This document shows positions 45,263 through 53,735 of a DNA stretch of 64,000 bases, piece after piece (position 1 is the stretch's first letter; the number at the start of each line of letters is the position of its first letter). The notes under the pieces were generated by a model. The model did not search any database. It saw only the letters and a list, made by a program, of their open reading frames with translations, and was not told the origin of the DNA. Both the position numbers and the translations under genes were made by a program. Origin of the DNA: Pseudomonas benzenivorans (GTDB taxonomy: Bacteria; Pseudomonadota; Gammaproteobacteria; Pseudomonadales; Pseudomonadaceae); the NCBI RefSeq assembly GCF_033547155.1, contig NZ_CP137892.1, positions 2,914,001-2,978,000 of the forward strand, read 5' to 3'.

Positions 45263-46329
45263 CCGGTCATCTCCAGATAGCCCACCCCCGCATGGCTGCC
45301 GGCGAAGCGGATCGGCCCCTCCCAATAGGGAAAGCGCGTGGCCATCCAGGCCTGCTCCTGCAGCGGCACGGTGTCGATGGCCAGGCCCTTGGCCGGGACG
45401 CGCAGGGTCCAGGCGGTCGGCAACCGGCGGCCGGCGACCCGGCTGTGGTGGCGCGGGATCATCTGGATATCGCCCCCGGCGAGGGCCTGGCTGCTGCCAT
45501 CGGCGGCGATCCAGGTGCCGGCGCGGTAGGGCTGGCCGTCGGCGTGGCGCAACTGGAACAGCATGAGCTTCTCGCCCGAGTCCAGATGCAGGGAGAACCA
45601 GTCCCAGCCCAGCTGGTCGGCCGCCAGCGGCTGGCTGCTCCATTCGCGGTCGAGCCAGGCCTGCCCGGTCACCGCATAGCTTTGGCCGTTCAGTTCGACC
45701 CGGCCCTCGGCCTGGAGAAACGGCTGGCTGTAGTAGTAGGACGCCTGACCCTGGCCGGACTTCTGGCTGTAGCCGCCGTCGCCGTGCAGCACCGGCCCCT
45801 GGTCGCTGGTCAGGTGCAGGCGATAGGCGAAATCGCGGCCGCGGGCCTGCAGCTGCAGCTCGCCCAGGCCGCCCTGATCCGGCGACAGGCTGCGCAGCTG
45901 CCAGTCGTCGACCCAGGCACGGAGCGGCGTCGCCTCGACCCCGGCCTGGCCGATTCCGCCGCGGGCGAAGGTTTCGGCGAAGCGATGGCCGTCGGGGCCG
46001 GTCAGGGCCGCGTGGCCCATCCACAGCTGGCGGTTGCTCCAGTCCGCGGCGTTGGCGCCGGGCTGCAGGGCATTGCGAAACAGCGTCCACTGCAGGCCCC
46101 AGGCGCGGCCTTGCTCATCCTCGAGGTTGGCGGTGAGGTACCACCACTCGATGCGGTAGTCCGGGTGGGCGCCGTGGTCGGCCGGGAACGTCATGGCCCT
46201 TCCCGGCTCGACCCGGGCGAAGGCGTCGGCGGCGCGGCCGAGCCCGGCGAAGCCCTCCGGCGGCGCCTCGCCCTCGCAGGCGACCAGCAGCAGCCCCGCG
46301 AATGCCAGTCCGACGGCCCTAGCGTTCAT
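45253..46329 (-). CDS. AttH/CrtC-like lipoprotein (carotenoid 1,2-hydratase superfamily)
   Basis: 358 residues. Lipoprotein signal: LLLVAC with Cys18. The body is a two-domain lipocalin-like AttH protein, known from RIEWWYLTANLEDEQGRAWG, WTLFRNAL, AWLDREWSSQPL and GWDWFSLHLDSGEKLM. AttH-type genes travel with an FtsX-like permease and a LolD-like ATPase, as here (46319-49460). The export substrate is not established. Its start overlaps the permease stop by 11 bases. Confidence 0.9.
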   Translation of the reverse strand: MNARAVGLAFAGLLLVACEGEAPPEGFAGLGRAADAFARVEPGRAMTFPADHGAHPDYRIEWWYLTANLEDEQGRAWGLQWTLFRNALQPGANAADWSNRQLWMGHAALTGPDGHRFAETFARGGIGQAGVEATPLRAWVDDWQLRSLSPDQGGLGELQLQARGRDFAYRLHLTSDQGPVLHGDGGYSQKSGQGQASYYYSQPFLQAEGRVELNGQSYAVTGQAWLDREWSSQPLAADQLGWDWFSLHLDSGEKLMLFQLRHADGQPYRAGTWIAADGSSQALAGGDIQMIPRHHSRVAGRRLPTAWTLRVPAKGLAIDTVPLQEQAWMATRFPYWEGPIRFAGSHAGVGYLEMTGYR

Positions 46330-48790
46330 CGACGAAACTCCGCAGTAGCGCGGCCGGAGTACAGTGACCGAGTCGCCACAAAGGCCCGGCGGCGGCCAGC
46401 AGACTGGCCAGCAGCGCCAGGCCGGACAACTGCAGCAGTTGCCCGGGGAAGACCTGCAACGGCAGGCGCCAGCCGAAGGCCTGCACGTTGATCACCGCCA
46501 CCAGCCACCAGGCCAGCAGCAGCCCCAGGGGCAGCACCAGCAGCAGGGTCAGGGCGGCCAGCAACAGGGTCTGGCCGAGACTCAGCCAGGCCAGTCGCGC
46601 CCGTGTCACTCCCAGTGCCCAGAGCGGCGCCAGCTGGTTCAGACGACCCTGGCCGAGGGTCAGCAGGCTGATGAACAGGGCCACCCCGGCCACCCCCAGG
46701 GTCAGGCTGTTGAGCGCCGTGGTGGCGGCGAAGGTGCGCTCGAACACCCGGCTCGACCAGGCCTTGAGCGTCGTCTGGTCGATCAGCCGGCTGTCGTCCA
46801 GGGCGAAGCGCGCCTGCAGCGCCTGGATCAGCCCGGGCACGTCCTCTCCGGCCAGGCGCAGGCCGAAGCTGCGCGGCGCCAGCCCCGGCCAGTGGCGCTG
46901 CAGGCCAGTCGCCTCGACCAGCAGGTGGCCCTTGGGATTGCCATAGTCGGCGTAGATGCCCAGCACCTCCAGCGTCCAACCGCCCTGGGGGCTGGGCAGG
47001 CGGAGGCGCTCGCCCAACCGCAGACCCAGGCGCCGCGCCAGTTGCTCGCTGAGCAGCAGTCCCTGGCCGGCGGCCAGGCGCTCCCAGGCATCGTGCGAGG
47101 CCTGCAGCAGCGGCCAGTGCGCGCGGTAGTGGGGGTGATCGCGAATGCCGGTCAGCTGGGTCGGCCAGCCCTTGAGCGGCAACTCGACCCGCCAGCTCGG
47201 CAGCACGGCACGGACCTCGGGGCGCCGTTGCAGCCAGCTCTCGATGGCCACGCTCTGCTCTGCATCGGTCGGGGTCAGGTACAGCTCCGCGGCCAGGCGC
47301 TGGTCGAGCCAGGTGCCGAAGGTCTGGCGAAAGCCCTCGGTCATGCTGCCGACCCCGACATTCGCCGCCAGGGCCAACAATAGTGCCATCAGCGCCAGGG
47401 CCAGGCCCGGCAGCTGTTGGCGACTGTCGGCGACGAACCACTGCGCGAGCGGCCGCCGGCAACGGGGCAGCACCGCCCGCAGCAGCCCATCCAGCAGCAC
47501 CGGCAGGAGCAGGGCCGCACCCAGCAGCAACGCGGCGAGGCCGACGAAGCCGGTCTGCAGGCTGTCGCCCAGCCACAGCGTCAGCCCGGCCAGCAGTCCC
47601 AGGGCCGCGGCCAGCCAGGCCTGGCGCCGCAGACCTCGCGCCTGGGCCTGCTGCCAGGCCTGCGGCTGGGCCAGGGCCAGCACCGGCAGGCGGGCGGCGC
47701 GCAACAGGCTGCCGGCGCCGGCCAGCAGGGCGCCGAGCAGGCAGATGGCCAACGCGCCCCACCACCAGCTCGGCGCCAGGCCGAGCTGCCCGGCCACTTC
47801 GGCGCCATACAGGCCGCGCAGGCTGGCCGCCACATCCGGCAGCAGCCAGGCCGCCAGGCCATAGCCGCTGAGCAATCCGGCCAACCCGCCGAGCAGCCCC
47901 AGCGCGAGCAGCTCCAGAGTGAGCGCCAATAGCAGACCGCGCAGACTGACCCCGCAGGCGCGCAGGCTGCGCAGCAGCGCGCGACGCTGCTCCAGGGCCA
48001 GGCCGATGGCGGCATGCGCGATAAACAGGCCGACGACGAAGGCCAGCAGGCCCAGGGCGCTGAGGTTGAGGTGAAAGCTTTCGGTGAGCTGCGCCAGGCC
48101 GACCGCCTCCTCGCCACGGCGCAGCACCAGCTGCCCGGCCAGTTGCTGCGGCAGCTCGGCTTCGCCGAACGCGCCATCCAGCAGCAACCGCGACAACTGC
48201 CCGGGGGCGTCGAGCAGGCGCTGGGCCACGCCGATATCGACCAGCAGCACGCCCGGCGGCAACCCGGGCCAGGCCTGCAGCGGCGGCAGGGCCTGGCCGG
48301 TGACGCGGAGCGGCCGAGCGCCTGGCGCCAGGCCCAGTTGTGCCAGGGTCTCGACGGCAATCCAGGTACGCCCGGGAGGGCCGAGGAAACGGCTCAGCTG
48401 CTGGTGTCCGGCCGCCCGTCCGGCCAGAGCGCTGCCGGCGGGCAGGGTCAGGGGCTCGATGCCGATCAGCTGCAGGCGCTGCTCTTCCAGCCCGCGCAGG
48501 CGCAGAGGGCCTTGCAGCAGCGGCGAGACCGGCCAGCCGGCCCGGCGCAACTCGACGAAATGGCGCTGCGGGAACAGCCCGCCGTGCCGCGCGACGAGGG
48601 CGTAGTGGCGATCGCCCCCGAACAGCTGGCTGGCCCGGGCATAGCTGTCGCGGGCCTGGCCGTTCAGCGCCTGCACCCCGACCCACAGGCCGCAGGCCAG
48701 CCACAGGCCGGTCAGCACGGCGAACAGCTGCACGGGGTGACGCCGCCAATGGTTGGCCAGGGCGAGCAGGGTCCACCCCAGCACGGCCAC
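46319..48790 (-). CDS. FtsX-like ABC permease (MacB/AttG type)
   Basis: 823 residues with about ten membrane helices: one at the N-terminus, a periplasmic domain, then two FtsX blocks (ALGLLAFVVGLFIAHAAIGLAL...; VAGVALFISLLTLGQGRLNQ). Such proteins transfer mechanical force from the cytosolic ATPase and do not transport through a classical channel. GTG 48790 is the likely start, four bases after the ATPase stop, with GAGGG upstream; the open frame extends further. Forms an operon with the ATPase before it and AttH after it. Confidence 0.88.
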   Translation of the reverse strand: MAVLGWTLLALANHWRRHPVQLFAVLTGLWLACGLWVGVQALNGQARDSYARASQLFGGDRHYALVARHGGLFPQRHFVELRRAGWPVSPLLQGPLRLRGLEEQRLQLIGIEPLTLPAGSALAGRAAGHQQLSRFLGPPGRTWIAVETLAQLGLAPGARPLRVTGQALPPLQAWPGLPPGVLLVDIGVAQRLLDAPGQLSRLLLDGAFGEAELPQQLAGQLVLRRGEEAVGLAQLTESFHLNLSALGLLAFVVGLFIAHAAIGLALEQRRALLRSLRACGVSLRGLLLALTLELLALGLLGGLAGLLSGYGLAAWLLPDVAASLRGLYGAEVAGQLGLAPSWWWGALAICLLGALLAGAGSLLRAARLPVLALAQPQAWQQAQARGLRRQAWLAAALGLLAGLTLWLGDSLQTGFVGLAALLLGAALLLPVLLDGLLRAVLPRCRRPLAQWFVADSRQQLPGLALALMALLLALAANVGVGSMTEGFRQTFGTWLDQRLAAELYLTPTDAEQSVAIESWLQRRPEVRAVLPSWRVELPLKGWPTQLTGIRDHPHYRAHWPLLQASHDAWERLAAGQGLLLSEQLARRLGLRLGERLRLPSPQGGWTLEVLGIYADYGNPKGHLLVEATGLQRHWPGLAPRSFGLRLAGEDVPGLIQALQARFALDDSRLIDQTTLKAWSSRVFERTFAATTALNSLTLGVAGVALFISLLTLGQGRLNQLAPLWALGVTRARLAWLSLGQTLLLAALTLLLVLPLGLLLAWWLVAVINVQAFGWRLPLQVFPGQLLQLSGLALLASLLAAAGPLWRLGHCTPAALLRSFVDER

Positions 48791-48791
48791 C

Positions 48792-49460
48792 TCAACAGCC
48801 CTCGGTTGCCAGCAGGCATCCACCCTGCAGACGCAGGCGGCGCTGCAGGCGCGCCGCCACCCGTGGACTGTGGGTCACCATCAGCAGGCTGGTGCTGCTG
48901 CCGGCGAGCAGTTCCAGCAACAGCTCCAGCACCTCGTCGGCGCTGCGCTCGTCCAGGCTGCCGGTGGGCTCGTCGGCCAGCAACAGCGACGGCCGCGCGG
49001 CCAGCGCCCGGCCCAGGGCCACGCGCTGCTGCTGACCGACAGAAAGCTGCTCCGGATAACGCTGCAGCAAGGCCGCCAGGCCCAGGCGCTCGCTCAGCTC
49101 GGCCTGCCAGTGCGGATCGTGGCGCCCGGCCAGACGCGCCTGGAAGGCCAGGTTGTCGGCGACGCTCAGGCTGGCGATCAGGTTGAACTGCTGGAACACC
49201 AGGCCGATGCCACTGCGCCGCCAGGCCGCCAGGCCGGCTTCGTCGAGCCGCTCCAGGGCGCGGTCGCCGGCCCGGATGCTGCCGGCATCGGCGCGGTCGA
49301 GCCCGGCTATCAGGTGCAACAGGGTGCTCTTGCCGCTGCCGGACTCGCCCATCAGCGCCAGGCTGGCGCCGGCATCCAGCTGCAGCTCGACCCCGCGCAG
49401 CACCGGCAGCGGCCCCTGGGGGGTCGGGTAACTCTTGTACAGGCCCTCAATGCTGAGCAT
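48792..49460 (-). CDS. ABC ATPase, LolD/MacB-type
   Basis: 222 residues. Walker A MGESGSGKSTLLHLI, Q-loop VFQQFNLIASLSV, signature LSVGQQQRVALGRAL, Walker B LLLADEPTGSLDE and switch His MVTHSPR are intact. The signature has Val for the more common Gly (LSVGQ instead of LSGGQ). ATG 49460 is preferred to ATG 49466 because AAGGT lies eight bases before it. Partner of the FtsX-like permease. Confidence 0.93.
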   Translation of the reverse strand: MLSIEGLYKSYPTPQGPLPVLRGVELQLDAGASLALMGESGSGKSTLLHLIAGLDRADAGSIRAGDRALERLDEAGLAAWRRSGIGLVFQQFNLIASLSVADNLAFQARLAGRHDPHWQAELSERLGLAALLQRYPEQLSVGQQQRVALGRALAARPSLLLADEPTGSLDERSADEVLELLLELLAGSSTSLLMVTHSPRVAARLQRRLRLQGGCLLATEGC

Positions 49461-49614
49461 CCGCATGCACCTTAGCGCCTTGGCCCATGGCGAATGCCGG
49501 GCACTGGCCAAGAAGAGTCTAGCGCCGCCCGGCACTCGACCGGGCGCATCGGGCAGAAGCTGATTTACTGAGACTATGCAGCGTCCGTTACCGCAACCGC
49601 ACAGGAGACACGCG

Positions 49615-50037
49615 ATGAATGTTCTGTACTCGACCCAGGCCACCGCGACCGGCGGCCGCACCGGCCAGGCCAGCACGGCCGACGGCGCCCTGAGCGTGAC
49701 CCTGACCACGCCCAAGGAACTGGGCGGCCCGGGCGGCGACGGCAACAACCCGGAACAGCTGTTCGCCGCCGGCTATGCCGCCTGCTTCCTCGGCGCGATC
49801 AAGTTCGTCGCCGGCAAGCAGAAGGTCAAGGTCGGCGACGACAGTACGGTGACCGCCACCGTCGGCATCGGTGCCCGTGACGATGGCGAAGGCTTCGGCC
49901 TGGATGTCGCCCTGGAAGTCAGCCTGCCGGGCGTCGATCACGCCCAGGCCGAGGCCATAGTGGGCCAGGCCCATGTGGTCTGCCCCTACTCCCACGCCAC
50001 CCGTAACGGCCTGGTGGTGCGCACCCTGGTGGTCTAG
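49615..50037 (+). CDS. ohr: Organic hydroperoxide resistance protein Ohr
   Basis: 140 residues, OsmC/Ohr family. Peroxidatic Cys in AAGYAACFLGAIKF and resolving Cys in VVCPYSHATRNG are present with the Arg and Glu typical of Ohr (TTPKELGGPGG; ARDDGEGF). Reduces organic hydroperoxides. AGGAG precedes the ATG. Divergent from the ABC genes and convergent with ahpF; no OhrR gene is in the window. Confidence 0.93.
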   Translation: MNVLYSTQATATGGRTGQASTADGALSVTLTTPKELGGPGGDGNNPEQLFAAGYAACFLGAIKFVAGKQKVKVGDDSTVTATVGIGARDDGEGFGLDVALEVSLPGVDHAQAEAIVGQAHVVCPYSHATRNGLVVRTLVV

Positions 50038-50114
50038 GCACGCCCCGCGAACGGCAAAGAAAAACGGCCGAGCCGAAGGTCAGCTGTGTTCCATTCAGCC
50101 GCTGGCGCGGCCCG

Positions 50115-51671
50115 TCAGGTCGAACGGATCAGGTGATCGAAGGCGCCGAGCGAGGCCTTGGCGCCCTCGCCCACGGCGATGACGATCTGCTTGTAGGGCA
50201 CGGTGGTCACGTCGCCGGCGGCGAAGATGCCCGGCACCGAGGTCTCGCCGCGCGAGTCGACGATGACCTCGCCGCGCGGCGACAGCTCCACCACGCCCTT
50301 GAGCCAGTCGCTGTTGGGCAGCAGGCCGATCTGCACGAAGATGCCTTCCAGCTCGATCTCATGCAGCTCGTCGCTGTCGCGGTCCCGGTAGACCAGGGCG
50401 TTGACCTTCTGCCCGTCGCCCTTGACCTCGGTGGTCAGGGCGCTCTTGATCACCCTGACGTTGGCCAGGCTGGCCAGCTTGTTCTGCAGCACCGCATCGG
50501 CGCGCAGCTTGTCGTCGAATTCGATCAGGGTGACATGGGCGACGATTCCGGCCAGGTCGATGGCTGCCTCGACGCCGGAGTTGCCGCCGCCGATCACCGC
50601 CACCCGCTTGCCCTTGAACAGCGGGCCGTCGCAGTGCGGGCAGTAGGCCACGCCACGGCCGCGGTATTCCTGCTCGCCGGGCACGTTCATCTCGCGCCAG
50701 CGGGCGCCGGTGGCGAGGATCAGGGTCTTGGCCTTGAGGCTGGCACCGCTGTCGAAGCGCACCTCGTGCAGGCCGCCGGCGCCGCTCGCTGGGATCAGCG
50801 CGCTGGCGCGCTGCAGGTTCATGATGTCGACGTCGTACTGCCTGACGTGCTCCTCCAGGGCGCGGGCCAGCTTCGGTCCCTCGGTCTCCTGCACCGAGAT
50901 GAAGTTCTCGATGGCCATGGTGTCCAGCACCTGGCCGCCGAAACGCTCGGCCGCCACCCCGGTGCGGATGCCCTTGCGCGCGGCATAGATGGCCGCCGCG
51001 GCGCCGGCCGGGCCACCGCCGACCACCAGCACGTCGAAGGCGGTCTTGGCGCTCATCTTCTCGGCCTCGCGGGCGCTGGCGCCGGTGTCGAGCTTGGCGA
51101 GGATCTGCTCGGCGTCCATACGGCCCTGGCCGAACGGCTCGCCGTTCAGGTAGATGCTCGGCACCGACATGATCTGCCGCGCCTCGACCTCGTCCTGGAA
51201 CAGCGCGCCGTCGATGGCCACGTGACGAATCTTGGGGTTGAGCACGGCCATCAGGTTCAGCGCCTGGACCACGTCCGGGCAGTTCTGGCAGGACAGCGAG
51301 AAATAGCTCTCGAAGTGGAAATCGCCTTCGAGCCCCTGAATCTGCTCGATCACCTCCTGCGCCAGCCTGGACGGGTGACCGCCGACCTGCAGCAGGGCCA
51401 GCACCAGGGAGGTGAATTCGTGGCCCAGGGGGATGCCGGCGAAGCGCAGGCCGATGTCCGCTCCAGGACGATTGAGCGAGAACGAAGGCACGCGACTGTC
51501 GCGGCCATCGGTCTTCAGGGCGATCTTGTCGCTCAGGCCGACGATCTCCTGCAGCAGGCCGAGCAGCTCGCGGGATTTGTCGCTGTCATCGAGGGTCGCA
51601 ACGATCTCGAACGGCTGGGTGACCTTCTGCAGATAGGCCTGCAACTGGGTTTTCAGATTGGCGTCCAACAT
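50115..51671 (-). CDS. ahpF: Alkyl hydroperoxide reductase subunit F
   Basis: 518 residues, as usual. N-terminal tandem thioredoxin-fold domain with CQNC (about 129-132), then a FAD/NAD(P)H thioredoxin-reductase module with [19 protein letters not shown], redox CPHC (AYCPHCDGP) and [16 protein letters not shown]. Passes electrons from NADH to AhpC. ATG 51671 follows AGGA. It lies 241 bp after ahpC, beyond a palindromic repeat and a terminator. Confidence 0.96.
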   Translation of the reverse strand: MLDANLKTQLQAYLQKVTQPFEIVATLDDSDKSRELLGLLQEIVGLSDKIALKTDGRDSRVPSFSLNRPGADIGLRFAGIPLGHEFTSLVLALLQVGGHPSRLAQEVIEQIQGLEGDFHFESYFSLSCQNCPDVVQALNLMAVLNPKIRHVAIDGALFQDEVEARQIMSVPSIYLNGEPFGQGRMDAEQILAKLDTGASAREAEKMSAKTAFDVLVVGGGPAGAAAAIYAARKGIRTGVAAERFGGQVLDTMAIENFISVQETEGPKLARALEEHVRQYDVDIMNLQRASALIPASGAGGLHEVRFDSGASLKAKTLILATGARWREMNVPGEQEYRGRGVAYCPHCDGPLFKGKRVAVIGGGNSGVEAAIDLAGIVAHVTLIEFDDKLRADAVLQNKLASLANVRVIKSALTTEVKGDGQKVNALVYRDRDSDELHEIELEGIFVQIGLLPNSDWLKGVVELSPRGEVIVDSRGETSVPGIFAAGDVTTVPYKQIVIAVGEGAKASLGAFDHLIRST

Positions 51672-51702
51672 GGCGGATGTTCCTCGATGACGAAATTCGG
51701 GC

Positions 51703-51734
51703 AATAAAATGCCCGGGCGGGTCGCGCCCGGGCA
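51703..51734 (-). terminator. Intrinsic terminator between ahpC and ahpF
   Basis: Perfect 10-bp stem TGCCCGGGCG/CGCCCGGGCA with a five-base loop (51710-51734), followed on the minus strand by TTTTATT. It lies 32 bases before the ahpF start, so only part of the ahpC transcripts would reach ahpF. Confidence 0.75.
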
Positions 51735-51772
51735 TCGGGCGCCTTAGGAAGCAGTTGGGCTTCTTGAGGCGG

Positions 51773-51913
51773 AAAATGGGATGGAGAGCGTCGCGAGCGA
51801 CGGCAGTGCAAGGCGAAATCAGGCGAGGGCGCGGAGTTTACGCGCTGTAAATGAGCAGCCCGAGCCTGATTTCAACGCAGCAATGCCTAGCGCAGCAGCT
51901 CTACACCCATTTT
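51773..51913. repeat. MITE-like nested palindromic element
   Basis: About 140 bp with ends AAAATGGG (51773-51780) and CCCATTTT (51906-51913). Inside lie AAATCAGGC (51816-51824) with GCCTGATTT (51864-51872) and TTTAC (51837-51841) with GTAAA (51847-51851), all centred near 51844; the arms are similar for about 50 bp. The right end abuts the ahpC stop codon. I have the impression of related intergenic repeats in other pseudomonads (memory only). No transposase. Confidence 0.7.
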
Positions 51914-52476
51914 TAGATCTTGCCGACCAGGTCCAGGGAAGGCGCCAGGGTGGCTTCGCCGTCTTTCCACTTGGCCGGGCAGACTTCGCCCGGGTGAGCG
52001 GCGGTGTACTGGGCGGCCTTCAGCTTGCGCAGGGTCTCGGAGACGTCGCGGGCGATTTCGTTGGAGTGGATCTCCACGGTCTTGATCACGCCTTCCGGGT
52101 TGATCACGAAGGTGCCGCGCAGGGCCAGGCCCTCTTCCGGGATGTGCACGCCGAAGGCGTTGGTCAGCTGATGGGTCGGGTCGCCGATCAGCGGGAACTG
52201 GGCCTTGCCGACCGCCGGGGAAGTCTCGTGCCAGACCTTGTGGGAGAAGTGGGTATCGGTGGTGACGATATACACCTCGGTGCCGGCATCGCGGAACGCC
52301 GCGTAGTTGTTGGCGGCGTCTTCGATCTCGGTCGGGCAGTTGAAGGTGAAGGCCGCCGGCATGAAGATCAGCACCGACCACTGGCCCTTCAGGGACTGCT
52401 CGGTCACCTCGATGAACTTGCCGTTGTGGAAAGCGTTGACCTTGAACGGTTGGACTTGGGTGTTGATGAGGTTCAT
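51913..52476 (-). CDS. ahpC: Alkyl hydroperoxide reductase subunit C (2-Cys peroxiredoxin)
   Basis: 187 residues, the family length. Peroxidatic Cys in AAFTFNCPTE and resolving Cys in GEVCPAKWK; the C-terminus ends LVGKI. Reduces hydrogen peroxide and organic peroxides with AhpF. A TAAGAT -10-like hexamer (52515-52520) without a good -35 lies upstream, as at activator-dependent promoters; OxyR control is likely from known biology, but no clear OxyR site was seen. The stop codon abuts the palindromic repeat. Confidence 0.96.
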   Translation of the reverse strand: MNLINTQVQPFKVNAFHNGKFIEVTEQSLKGQWSVLIFMPAAFTFNCPTEIEDAANNYAAFRDAGTEVYIVTTDTHFSHKVWHETSPAVGKAQFPLIGDPTHQLTNAFGVHIPEEGLALRGTFVINPEGVIKTVEIHSNEIARDVSETLRKLKAAQYTAAHPGEVCPAKWKDGEATLAPSLDLVGKI

Positions 52477-52642
52477 CTCTGACTCCTTCGAGGGTTGAAA
52501 AGTTGACCCGGCGAATCTTAGAGCGAGATGTTCTAAAAGCCTTATTGATTGAAACCATGAGATTGATTGGGTCACTCAATCGCCACCCGGCTGGAGCGAC
52601 GCCCCGGGCATCGCCGCCGCCAGCGGCGATGCCCGTATCGGC

Positions 52643-53608
52643 TCAGACCAGGCTCTCGTCGACCAGCAGCACCAGCTTGCCGTTGACCCGGTTGCCGGCC
52701 AGTTCGGCGAAGGCCTGTTCGGCATCCGCGACCGGATAGCCGCGTACCAGTTGTGGCTTGAGCCGGCCCTCGGCGAACAACGGCCACACCTGGTGCTGCA
52801 GGTCGCGCAGCAGGTCCGCCTTGAACTGCTCGTCGCGATTGCGCAGGGTCGAGCCGATCAGCTGGATACGCTTGCCCAGCAGCAACGCCATATCCAACTC
52901 GGCCTGGCGCCCGCCCATCAGGCCGATGTTCAGCCAACGGCCGTCGCGCGCCAGCAGCTCCAGGTTGAGCGCGGCATACTGGCCGCCCACCGGATCGAGG
53001 ATCACATCGAAGGGCCCGAAATCGCGCAACGCCTGCAGGCCATCATCGCCACGCAGCACGCCGCCCTGGGCGCCCAGGGCCTCGCAATAGGCCAGGCGCT
53101 CGGCCGAACCGACGCTGACCCAGCAGGGGTTGCCGAAGGCCTTGCACAGCTGGATAGCCGCCGAGCCCACGCCACTGGCGCCGGCGTGCAGCAGGACCCT
53201 GTCCCCCGGCTTCAGGCCGCCCAACTGGAACAGATTGAGCCAGGCCGTGGCATAGACCTCCGGCACGGCCGCCGCCTCGGCCAGGGACAGCCCCTCGGGC
53301 AGTGGCAGCGCGTGCCGGGCATCGACCACCACCTCCTCGGCCATGCCGCCACCGGCCAGCAGGGCGCAGACCCGGTCGCCCACCTGCCAGTCGCAACCGG
53401 CGCCGACTTCGCTGACGATGCCGGCGCACTCCAGGCCGAGCGCCGTGCTGGCCCCCGGCGGCGGCGGGTAGAGCCCCGCCCGTTGCAACAGGTCGGCACG
53501 GTTGAGGCCGGCCGCCGCCACGCGAATGCGAATTTCCCCCACATCGCAGGCCGGGGCGGGCTGCTCCGCCCATTCCGCGCGGCCTTCAACGCCTTGCAAT
53601 GCCTTCAC
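52643..53608 (-). CDS. Quinone oxidoreductase, zinc-independent MDR superfamily (PIG3/QOR type)
   Basis: 321 residues. Two domains: GroES-like N-terminal half (AAGLNRADLLQRAGLYPPPPG) and an NADPH-binding Rossmann half (VLLHAGASGVGSAAIQL). No zinc-binding Cys/His set. The sequence matches the PIG3 group, which reduces o-quinones. Divergent from the prc gene. Confidence 0.9.
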   Translation of the reverse strand: MKALQGVEGRAEWAEQPAPACDVGEIRIRVAAAGLNRADLLQRAGLYPPPPGASTALGLECAGIVSEVGAGCDWQVGDRVCALLAGGGMAEEVVVDARHALPLPEGLSLAEAAAVPEVYATAWLNLFQLGGLKPGDRVLLHAGASGVGSAAIQLCKAFGNPCWVSVGSAERLAYCEALGAQGGVLRGDDGLQALRDFGPFDVILDPVGGQYAALNLELLARDGRWLNIGLMGGRQAELDMALLLGKRIQLIGSTLRNRDEQFKADLLRDLQHQVWPLFAEGRLKPQLVRGYPVADAEQAFAELAGNRVNGKLVLLVDESLV

Positions 53609-53735
53609 GCTGCCTCCATAGTGAATCGAAACCGGGCCCGGCGCTCAGCGTCGGGCCTCTGCATTGCGCCGATGGAACTGGCGCCCTCTAAGACGGCCTA
53701 ATATGCGTTATCAATTACCCCCACGTCGAATCAGC

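Noticed and set aside
49595..49614. OhrR operator before ohr
   Set aside because: I looked for a dyad of the OhrR type in 49461-49614 and saw none that stood out.
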